Shown: piece by piece, positions 44,864 to 51,282 of the stretch
Layout of the letters: the number at the start of each line of letters is the position of its first letter
Numbering within the stretch: the stretch's first letter is position 1
Assembly (NCBI GenBank): GCA_947446025.1
Contig: CANFEY010000021.1
Coordinates: 1 to 63,826, forward strand
Origin: Bryobacterales bacterium
GTDB lineage: Bacteria; Acidobacteriota; Terriglobia; Bryobacterales; Bryobacteraceae
Length of the DNA: 63,826 nucleotides
Reading direction: 5' to 3'
The notes under the pieces: generated by a model
Database searches by the model: none
What the model was told of the DNA's origin: nothing
Seen by the model: only the letters and a program-made list of their open reading frames with translations
Position numbers and translations under genes: made by a program

Positions 44864-44872
44864 CACCGATCT
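44841..44872 (-). repeat. Right 32-bp inverted repeat of the RAYT element
   Basis: Exact reverse complement of 44105-44136. The transposase stop codon (44861-44863) lies inside it, within the palindromic core. Confidence 0.95.
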
Positions 44873-44885
44873 CTACACTAGATCT

Positions 44886-45806
44886 ATGCGCCTCGTACTA
44901 GCGTTTCTATTAGCTATCCCCGCCTTCGCAGCCGACTGCGACCGAGCGTGCCTCAAGTCCACCCTCGACCAATACCTCGCCGCCGTCATCAAGCACGACC
45001 CCGCCGCCGCACCGCTCTTCGTCGGCTTCCGCCAGACCGAGAACGCCGTCGTCGTCCGCCCCGGCACCGGCACCTGGAAATCCGTCACCGGACTCGGCAA
45101 GCTCCAGCGCAAATACGTCGACGCCGTGAGCGGCCAAGCCGCCTACTTCGGCATCGTCGCCGAAGGTGAAAAATCCGCCATCGTCACCATCCGCATCCGC
45201 GTCGAAGACCGCAAGATCACCGAAGCCGAATGGATCCTCGCCCGCCCCGGCGACCCCGGCCTCAACGGCTTCAACGCCAACGGCACCCCCAACGGCAACT
45301 TCTTCGAGCCCGACTACCTCGCCATGAATCCCCCGCCCGAACGCGTCGTCCCCAAGGACCAGCGCGCCTCGCGCGAAGCCCTGCTCGCCATCACGAACAG
45401 CTACTTCGACGGCCTCACCACGCACGACGGCTCCATCATCATGCACCACGACGGCTGCACTCGCATCGAAAACGGCCGAGGCATGGCCACCGGCCCCAAC
45501 GATTGCGCCTCCGGCCTCGCCAACCTGAACGTCTCCATCGTAGCCGCCCGCCGCTACCCCGTCATCGATGAGGAAGCCCAAGTGACCCTAGCCCTAGCCG
45601 TCTTCCTCCGCAAACCCGGCACCACAACGAGGCGTAACTCCTTCGCCGAATGGTTCGTCATCGACAACAACAAGATTCGAAACATCTACTCGGCTATGTT
45701 CTACCCCACACCCGACAAGCCCGTCCCCAACTGGCCCCCCTACGACGGCAACTTCCCCCTGCCTGCGGAGTTGGCTCCACCGCCCACGCCGGCACCAGCG
45801 AAATGA
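44886..45806 (+). CDS. Secreted protein of unknown function, possibly NTF2/SnoaL-like duplication
   Basis: 306 aa from the ATG at 44886; the frame opens 11 codons earlier inside the RAYT repeat, which cannot be the native start. Signal peptide 1-16 (VLAFLLAIPAFAADC). Two similar halves: CLKSTLDQYLAAVIKHDPAA (about 20-39) and EALLAITNSYFDGLTTHDGS (about 160-179), each followed by short strands, as in duplicated NTF2-like folds. Cysteines pair plausibly (C17, C21; later C196, C208). No family recognised with certainty. The RAYT element has inserted directly upstream, so its promoter may have been displaced. Confidence 0.75.
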   Translation: MRLVLAFLLAIPAFAADCDRACLKSTLDQYLAAVIKHDPAAAPLFVGFRQTENAVVVRPGTGTWKSVTGLGKLQRKYVDAVSGQAAYFGIVAEGEKSAIVTIRIRVEDRKITEAEWILARPGDPGLNGFNANGTPNGNFFEPDYLAMNPPPERVVPKDQRASREALLAITNSYFDGLTTHDGSIIMHHDGCTRIENGRGMATGPNDCASGLANLNVSIVAARRYPVIDEEAQVTLALAVFLRKPGTTTRRNSFAEWFVIDNNKIRNIYSAMFYPTPDKPVPNWPPYDGNFPLPAELAPPPTPAPAK

Positions 45807-45807
45807 G

Positions 45808-46386
45808 CTAAAACTCGACCTTGTCGTAGATCTCCGCCATCGGAATCGAAATCGGCGCGCCCGCCAACCCCTCGAACCGGCACGCTGCGTCGAGCCCATC
45901 CACATCCGTGACCACCCATTCGCCCGCCGCGTTGCGATGATAGATCTCCACGTGCGGCTCACTCTGTGAGACGAATACGTAAGCCTGCAAGGACGCAATG
46001 CCCCGATAGTGCAACGCCTTCGTCGCGCGATCAGAAAGCTCGGTGGACGGCGAAAGAACCTCGACCAGCAAAGTGGGATTCACCAGCGTGTCTTTGTCCT
46101 CAGCGGCATACTCGCGCGGCTCACAGGCGATCACCAAGTCCGGGTAGCAGTACAGTATTCCCTTGCCCACCCGCACCCGAGCATCGGCAGGCATCACCAG
46201 GCAAGCGCGCTTCTTCAGAGCGATGCCGAACTCGCGTGCAAGGTTGCCCATGATGTGGCTATGCACGTGGGAACCACCAGCCATGGAGTACATCACGCCA
46301 TCAAAATACTCGCTGCGAAACTCCGCGGCCCGTTCCATCGCAAGGTACTCCTCAGGACTCAACCAAGCTTGCGCATGTGCGGACAT
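45808..46386 (-). CDS. Uma2 family endonuclease (DUF820)
   Basis: 192 aa, full family length. PD-(D/E)XK-like fold pattern: LSPEEYLAMERAAEFRSEYF (about 9-28), HVHSHIMGNLAREFGIAL, ARVRVGKGILYCYPDLVIAC with the acidic catalytic residue, and LLVEVLSPSTELSDRATKAL. These genes are abundant in cyanobacteria and some soil bacteria; biological role is unclear. It converges on the secreted-protein gene with a 1-bp gap. Confidence 0.92.
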   Translation of the reverse strand: MSAHAQAWLSPEEYLAMERAAEFRSEYFDGVMYSMAGGSHVHSHIMGNLAREFGIALKKRACLVMPADARVRVGKGILYCYPDLVIACEPREYAAEDKDTLVNPTLLVEVLSPSTELSDRATKALHYRGIASLQAYVFVSQSEPHVEIYHRNAAGEWVVTDVDGLDAACRFEGLAGAPISIPMAEIYDKVEF

Positions 46387-46856
46387 GACTCCAGTTTACT
46401 GCTTCGGCGGCCGCTATACTCTCTGGCGGGCCAACCACGTCCCGTTCCGCTTCCGTTCCATATTGCCACCAGTTGCCTGGCTCGATGAGTCACGTAAGAT
46501 AGGGTCATGGATGGTCCTTCGTTCGCGCAGCGAGTGTACGACTTGGCCCTTGACGTTCCCCCCACCGTCCGACACTCACGGTTTCGCTGGGTCTCCCAAC
46601 GCGGGACGCGTCGGGCTACTTCAGTTGTGAACACGAGATCAAGGGTGACCAACATGACATCTATTCCATGGTCGGAGGGGTCGATGAATTCACGCCGTTA
46701 TCAATACCCTCGCCATGGTGGGCAGTTCTGTATCAGGAATCAATGATTCGGAGTTCCAGGGGCACTTGATATGGGAAGGAAGTAGCGCACCTGGAGACAT
46801 TGGTCTTCCTCTGGTCGAGCGCGACTGGCCTTCGTAAAGAGTACCTGAGCAGAGAG
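46387..46856. other. Intergenic stretch with possible degraded coding sequence
   Basis: 470 bp. A small plus-strand ORF at 46507-46746 (79 aa, start VYDLALDVPPTVRHSRFRWV) and, in another frame, a stretch ending LVERDWPS* at about 46834 read somewhat like protein. Neither is recognisable. Could be a frameshifted remnant. GC is lower than in the flanking genes. Confidence 0.35.
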
Positions 46857-48068
46857 TCACAACCCCAACCGCCGGTCCAGCTCCCCCGTGTACCCCGCCA
46901 GCTTCTCCGGATTCCGCAACAAGTTCCGCAGCCCGTACCCGCCGAAGTCCTGATTGAAGACCTCCACCGCCCGCAGCGCAATCGCGTACGCCATCCGAGC
47001 CGTCGTCGCGTCCAGCCCCGACCAATCCCCGCCCAACCGCGTCAAACTCGGCAGCGTCTTCGCCCGCCCCATCTGCGCGATCTGATCCCGCTCCCCCGCC
47101 GAAAGCGTCTGCCCAGACATGTACTGCGCCACGCCTTCCTGCAGCCAAGCCGGCCACCGCCCGAGCATCGACAAACACGCGTGCGTGGTCTCATGCGACA
47201 GCGTCCGTCGCGTATCGGCGTCCAACGAACCGCGGTCGAACACCGGCACCCGGATTCGCCCGTCATACTGACCCGCGCTCCACTCCGCCGCCGCCGTGGT
47301 CTTCTTATATGCGTCCCGGCTCTGCGCGATCGTCACAATCCGTTCCGCCGTCGTGCAACCAAGCTGCGCCGAAATCCGCGCGAACTCCTGGTCCACCACC
47401 TGCGCCATCTCCCGAGCCGTCTCCACCGAAATCGCCGGGCCCTCGTAGCGCAACAGCACCCGCGTTCCCACCAATCGCTGATTGCTCTGGTCGCCCTTGG
47501 TCTCGCGCTCCACCCGGTCATAGAGTTCCTTCACCTGGGGATTGGGCTGAATCGCCAACGACTTACGCCACAGCTCCAGAGCCTGCTGCGGATCATCCGC
47601 CCGCCAGGCCGCCGCCCCCGCCAAGGCCAGCAACCCCGGATCAGACCGCTTCTTCAGCTCCGGCTCCAGCAACGCCAAGGCCTGAGCCGGCTGGCTCGCC
47701 TCGATCAGACCCGCCGCGCGATCGGCCAACGGACCCGTCCCCGTCTTCAGCGCCGAAGCCGCCGGCGGAGTGACAGCCGCCAGCACTTCCTTAGTACCCA
47801 ACACCGCGCCCTGCTTGCGCGCCGCCTCAAAGGAAGACAAGTCCACAATCGAGCTCGCCGCCAGGTACCCCTCCCGGCTCACGCCGTCAATGTTCGCCAC
47901 CACCTTATAACAAGGGACACTCTGACCCGATAAGGAATAACGGATGGTGACCTCGCTGCCAGCAGAAAGTTGCGCCAACGCCGCGGAATCGGCGTCGCAG
48001 GCGCTCCGTAGCGCCGCCCCACCGTCTTTGATCGTGACCGCCAGCAGCAAACCGAGCAGCAAGTGCAT
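46857..48068 (-). CDS. Peptidase MA-like zinc metalloprotease with TPR-type region
   Basis: 403 aa. N-terminal signal-like segment (MHLLLGLLLAVTI), an SH3-like stretch (about 15-80), a helical repeat region (about 105-195, PAQALALLEPELKKRSDPGL and DPQQALELWRKSLAIQPNPQ), then a C-terminal gluzincin-like domain with H-E-T-T-H in LSHETTHACLSMLGRWPAWL and the downstream glutamate in QEGVAQYMSG. This is the peptidase MA arrangement; likely a periplasmic protease of unknown substrate. Confidence 0.85.
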   Translation of the reverse strand: MHLLLGLLLAVTIKDGGAALRSACDADSAALAQLSAGSEVTIRYSLSGQSVPCYKVVANIDGVSREGYLAASSIVDLSSFEAARKQGAVLGTKEVLAAVTPPAASALKTGTGPLADRAAGLIEASQPAQALALLEPELKKRSDPGLLALAGAAAWRADDPQQALELWRKSLAIQPNPQVKELYDRVERETKGDQSNQRLVGTRVLLRYEGPAISVETAREMAQVVDQEFARISAQLGCTTAERIVTIAQSRDAYKKTTAAAEWSAGQYDGRIRVPVFDRGSLDADTRRTLSHETTHACLSMLGRWPAWLQEGVAQYMSGQTLSAGERDQIAQMGRAKTLPSLTRLGGDWSGLDATTARMAYAIALRAVEVFNQDFGGYGLRNLLRNPEKLAGYTGELDRRLGL

Positions 48069-48368
48069 GCTTCGAGCATACGGGTTCCCGGTTCCAAAAG
48101 CCCTCCGGCGAAGACCGCAGTCGCGGGTAGGGGTTTTTGCTGCTTGCCCGTAACTGCTGAAAACAAGGGAGATTCAACACCCTTGCCGGACTACCACCCG
48201 AGGGACAACAAGGTACTAAGGTGATTGGCCTCCGATTTGGGCCCTTTCCTGAGGGCAATTCGGACTCTTCCTAGGAACTCCTGCTGATTCCTATGAACGC
48301 CCGCTCGCAGTAATCTGATCATGTCGGCAGGGATGTCGAACAGCAAAAAGGGAGAGAGAGAAAACAAA
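48069..48368 (+). other. Upstream region of the first Flp pilin gene
   Basis: 300 bp without a gene. It holds a GTACTAAGG motif (48213-48221) also found twice before the second pilin gene, a TTCCTAGGAA palindrome around 48267, and TGTCGGCAGGGATGTCG near 48325, matched by TGTCGACAAGGATGTCG near 48752 before the second gene. These shared blocks are probably promoter or regulator sites. Confidence 0.55.
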
Positions 48369-48551
48369 ATGAAAAATTTGATCCTGAAGTTGAAGATTTG
48401 GAAAGACCAGAGCGGTCAGGACCTTATCGAATACGCGTTGATGGCCGGCTTCGTAGCCGTCGCCGCCGGCGCCATCATGCCCGGCGTGGCCACCAGCATC
48501 TCGACGATCTTCTCGAAGGTCGCGTCCGTGATGGCCGCCGCCGCCGCGTAG
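48369..48551 (+). CDS. flp: Flp/Fap-type type IVb pilin
   Basis: 60 aa from the ATG at 48369 with GGGAGAGAGAAAACAAA upstream. Flp prepilin layout: short basic leader MKNLILKLKIWKDQSG, probable processing after the glycine, then QDLIEYALMAGFVAVAAGAI with the G/x-E-Y class IVb motif, and an Ala-rich C-terminus. It would be polymerised by a Tad secretion machine for adhesion or surface colonisation; no tad or prepilin peptidase gene is in the window. The protein is identical to that at 48788. Confidence 0.93.
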   Translation: MKNLILKLKIWKDQSGQDLIEYALMAGFVAVAAGAIMPGVATSISTIFSKVASVMAAAAA

Positions 48552-48572
48552 TCAGCAACCAAACCAAACCGG

Positions 48573-48601
48573 AAAGGGGAGCGGGCAACCGCTCCCCTTT
48601 T
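48573..48601 (+). terminator. Terminator after the first Flp pilin gene
   Basis: Perfect 12-bp stem AAAGGGGAGCGG (48573-48584), GCAA tetraloop, CCGCTCCCCTTT (48589-48600), then T. Confidence 0.85.
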
Positions 48602-48641
48602 CTGCGTATAAACCCTGCCTTTTGAATCCCTCCCACAGCTA

Positions 48642-48683
48642 GTACTAAGGCCCTTTGCCCCATCCACAGCCTCCGTACTGAGG
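48642..48683 (+). promoter_or_regulatory. Paired GTACTRAGG motifs before the second pilin gene
   Basis: GTACTAAGG at 48642-48650 and GTACTGAGG at 48675-48683, 33 bases apart start to start. The motif also occurs once before the first pilin gene (48213). Same-face spacing of about three helical turns suggests a regulator site; the factor is unknown. Confidence 0.45.
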
Positions 48684-48787
48684 CCCATTAACTCCCCACC
48701 TTACGGATCTTGCTAATTTCCCCGAAGCGCAACTCGGATTATTCTGGATTTGTCGACAAGGATGTCGCAAAACGGAGAGAAAACAAA

Positions 48788-48970
48788 ATGAAAAATTTGA
48801 TCCTGAAGTTGAAGATTTGGAAAGACCAGAGTGGTCAGGACCTTATCGAATACGCGTTGATGGCGGGTTTCGTCGCCGTCGCCGCCGGCGCTATCATGCC
48901 CGGTGTGGCCACCAGCATCTCGACCATCTTCTCGAAGGTCGCTTCCGTGATGGCCGCCGCAGCCGCGTAG
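48788..48970 (+). CDS. flp: Flp/Fap-type type IVb pilin, second copy
   Basis: 60 aa, same amino-acid sequence as the pilin at 48369; the DNA differs only at a few silent third positions (for instance in the M-A-G-F-V-A-V codons). Own ribosome site (CGGAGAGAAAACAAA) and own terminator. A tandem duplication kept identical at the protein level, by recency, gene conversion or strong selection. Confidence 0.93.
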   Translation: MKNLILKLKIWKDQSGQDLIEYALMAGFVAVAAGAIMPGVATSISTIFSKVASVMAAAAA

Positions 48971-48995
48971 TCAGCAACCAACCAACAAACCAGAT

Positions 48996-49020
48996 GGGGA
49001 GCGGGCAACCGCTCCCCTTT
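48996..49020 (+). terminator. Terminator after the second Flp pilin gene
   Basis: Stem GGGGAGCGG (48996-49004), GCAA loop, CCGCTCCCC (49009-49017), then TTT. A shortened copy of the terminator at 48573; it abuts the end of the convergent lipoprotein gene. Confidence 0.8.
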
Positions 49021-49023
49021 CTG

Positions 49024-50508
49024 CTATTTAGCCAGGTCTTTCTTAAGTTCAAGATACACTGAATACAGCAGCGGCTGTAGCGACGCCTCTCCCGACTCCG
49101 GCAGCGGCCACAAGACAACCAGATTCTCCGCCTCCGCCTTCCGTCCCGCCTTCAGCAGAGCCTTCGCGTACAGCACCCGGACCATGCCATCGGCACTCGG
49201 CGGCGTACTTCGATACGCCCTCTCCAACCCAGGCAAGTCTTCCGTCAGCTTCGCCACCACCGCTGCCCGATTGTTCAGCACCTGAAGCTGCGCTTGTGCC
49301 ATGGCCGCCGCCGACCCCGTAACTTGCTTCAGCAGATCGATCGCATTCGCCTCCCGGCCGGTCGCAAAACCCCAGATCGCCCGCCTCCACAACCCAAGTG
49401 AATCAGCATTTTGCAATCTGAACATGATGTACTGGTCAAAGATTTTGTCCGCCCCCGGCAAGTCCCCACCCAGCCAATGCGCAAACGCCGCCTTCAGCAA
49501 GTCCGCTCCGCCGAGCATGGCCGGGTTTGCCGCGTGGGCGCTCAGGAACCTCTGTTCGGCCTCGGCGAACCGGCCCGCCATAAAGAGCACCTCGCCCTCC
49601 GAATCCAGCGCATTCGCCGCCTGTCCTGGGAGCCGGCCGTAGGCCTCGAAGGATTTCCTGGCTCCCGCCAAATCGCCGCCGAAGAACTGGGCGTAGCCGA
49701 GCAGGTTGCCTACCGAAGGGTCGCCCGTCTCCAGCGGCATCAGTGCCTGGTAGAACTGCACGGATTGGGCAAAATTCCGAGCCGTCGTCTCCTCATCGGC
49801 AAACCTGCGCAACATAGCAGTGTCGTTGGGGACCAGCCGGACCAATTCCCCCCGCGCCTTGGAGGCAGCTACCGCATCGGCACGCAGTTGGCCGTCGAGC
49901 AAAGCGATCTGAGCGCGCTCCAGCCCCGACCGCAGTGTGGTGCGGGCCAGAGCCCGGCCAGCGGATTCCGAAGCAGCCGCTTGATCTGCCGCCCGCGACT
50001 GCACCAAATCCCGCCACGCAACGCCGAAGTCCGGGTCCAGCTGCACCGCCTGCTCAAAGTTGCGCTTTCCCCAAGCCTCCACCGCCTGCGGACTGGCCGT
50101 TGAGAACGGCTTGGCGGAAGCATCCAGCGCCCTGGCGATTCCGTCCGCCGCATGCAGCGCGTCCCCATCCAGAGCCAGCGGCCGTATGACATGGGTATCC
50201 GCATCCTCCACGGAAAACTCAAAGTGGAGCTTCCCCCCGCGCCGGTCAAAGTAGCCATGGACCATTTGGGTGGCCGCCACCACCGCGGCTTCCCGCGAAC
50301 TGTCGGCCCGCAGCGGCAGAATCTTCCCTACCCCGGCCAGTTGCGCGGCAGCGATGTTCGGCACCGCCTCGCCCATCCAGGCGAGCGAGTCGTCTCCAGA
50401 GAGATTGTCGAGGGATAGAAACGCGACCCGCTCCACGGTTCTGGGCGGACCCGACGGCGCGCACGCCGTCAGCGCCACAAGCATCAGGCTAGCGGAGAAG
50501 GGCTTCAG
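49024..50508 (-). CDS. TPR-repeat lipoprotein
   Basis: 494 aa if translation starts at the CTG at 50508, which overlaps the preceding stop as CTGA. That start gives KPFSASLMLVALTAC, a proper lipoprotein signal with lipobox L-T-A-C; the internal ATG at 50481-50476 would leave too short a signal. The frame is open far upstream through the next gene, which is not coding. After the lipid anchor comes a region VAFLSLDNLSGDDSLAWMGE, like the FlgO/TolB-type N-terminal domain of adenylate-cyclase-associated TPR proteins, then many helical repeats (NFEQAVQLDPDFGVAWRDLV, RFAEAEQRFLSAHAANPAML). Last gene of the PBP operon. Confidence 0.78.
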   Translation of the reverse strand: MKPFSASLMLVALTACAPSGPPRTVERVAFLSLDNLSGDDSLAWMGEAVPNIAAAQLAGVGKILPLRADSSREAAVVAATQMVHGYFDRRGGKLHFEFSVEDADTHVIRPLALDGDALHAADGIARALDASAKPFSTASPQAVEAWGKRNFEQAVQLDPDFGVAWRDLVQSRAADQAAASESAGRALARTTLRSGLERAQIALLDGQLRADAVAASKARGELVRLVPNDTAMLRRFADEETTARNFAQSVQFYQALMPLETGDPSVGNLLGYAQFFGGDLAGARKSFEAYGRLPGQAANALDSEGEVLFMAGRFAEAEQRFLSAHAANPAMLGGADLLKAAFAHWLGGDLPGADKIFDQYIMFRLQNADSLGLWRRAIWGFATGREANAIDLLKQVTGSAAAMAQAQLQVLNNRAAVVAKLTEDLPGLERAYRSTPPSADGMVRVLYAKALLKAGRKAEAENLVVLWPLPESGEASLQPLLYSVYLELKKDLAK

Positions 50509-51242
50509 AGGACGTGCTGCTCCGTGGCCAGAAGTTCCTTCAGCGCGACGCTTTCCTTGAACGGGGCGAACTCGGGTTCCTCCAGGAACCGGTTGCGCTC
50601 CTTGAAACCACTTTCGAGGGCAAAGCGCACGTAACGCAGCATGCGCTCTTCGTCGCCGGCCTGGGCGTAACTCTTGGCCAGCGTGAAGTAGAACATGGCT
50701 TTTTCTTCGACGGACCGCTCCTGGAGCATGACGCCGTTGGAGCCGCGCCGCTCGAATACGTCCGGGTCGATCTGCATCGCGGTTTGATACGCGCGCAGCG
50801 CCTCGTTGTAGCGCTTGCGCGCGAAGTAGGCAGTGCCTAGATTGGTCCACACCGCCGCCGCCTGCGGGGTGAGGGCGAGCGCGCGCTCATAGCTCTTGAT
50901 GGCGTTGCCGTAGGATTTGTTGGCGTAGTGGACGGTGCCCAGATTGTTGTGGGCCTCAGGGTAGGTTTTATCGAGCTTGATGGCACGCTCGTAGTATTTC
51001 TTGGCGTTGCCCACGTCGCCCATCTGGTGGTAGGCGATGCCGGTTTTGTTGGCCATCACCGCGCTCTTGTTGGATGTCGGCTTGTAGAAGTCGATGGCAT
51101 CGCGGTACATCTTCCGCGCCATCATGATATCGCCCCGGACCTCATTGGTAAGGTTAGGATTTTTCTCCGCGACGGCACGCGGCGACTGCGGCGTCGCGGC
51201 AGGTTCCTGGAAGGCGAGCAATAGGAGGACGAGAGAAGTCAT
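50505..51242 (-). CDS. Tetratricopeptide repeat protein
   Basis: 245 aa with an N-terminal signal-like segment (SLVLLLLAFQEPAA). At least four TPR units: DIMMARKMYRDAIDFYKPTS, KTGIAYHQMGDVGNAKKYYE, NNLGTVHYANKSYGNAIKSY and TNLGTAYFARKRYNEALRAY. A C-terminal helical tail ends ALKELLATEQHVL. Probably a periplasmic scaffold. It lies 40 bp after the PBP gene and overlaps the lipoprotein gene by 4 bp. Confidence 0.87.
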   Translation of the reverse strand: MTSLVLLLLAFQEPAATPQSPRAVAEKNPNLTNEVRGDIMMARKMYRDAIDFYKPTSNKSAVMANKTGIAYHQMGDVGNAKKYYERAIKLDKTYPEAHNNLGTVHYANKSYGNAIKSYERALALTPQAAAVWTNLGTAYFARKRYNEALRAYQTAMQIDPDVFERRGSNGVMLQERSVEEKAMFYFTLAKSYAQAGDEERMLRYVRFALESGFKERNRFLEEPEFAPFKESVALKELLATEQHVL

Positions 51243-51282
51243 GGATCGTTTCTCCGCTTCAGTTACTACTGTACCATCGGCA

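Larger units (their letters stand above)
44105..44872 (+). mobile_element. RAYT (REP-associated tyrosine transposase) element bounded by perfect inverted repeats
   Basis: 768-bp unit: 32-bp repeat, internal hairpin, transposase gene, inverted 32-bp repeat. It fits exactly between an aminotransferase stop codon and the promoter-proximal region of a secreted-protein gene. Solo relatives of the repeat occur at 38852 and 56847. I see no target-site duplication, as expected for Y1/HUH transposition. Confidence 0.85.

Noticed and set aside
48069-48200. Possible c-di-GMP (GEMM-type) riboswitch before the pilin gene, because of AAAGCCCTCCGGCG
   Set aside because: The conserved GGGCAAACC block and the second receptor helix are missing, and the second pilin gene has nothing similar.
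50509-50850. Upstream extension of the TPR lipoprotein ORF
   Set aside because: It overlaps the TPR gene out of frame and gives an Arg-rich non-protein-like sequence without a signal peptide.
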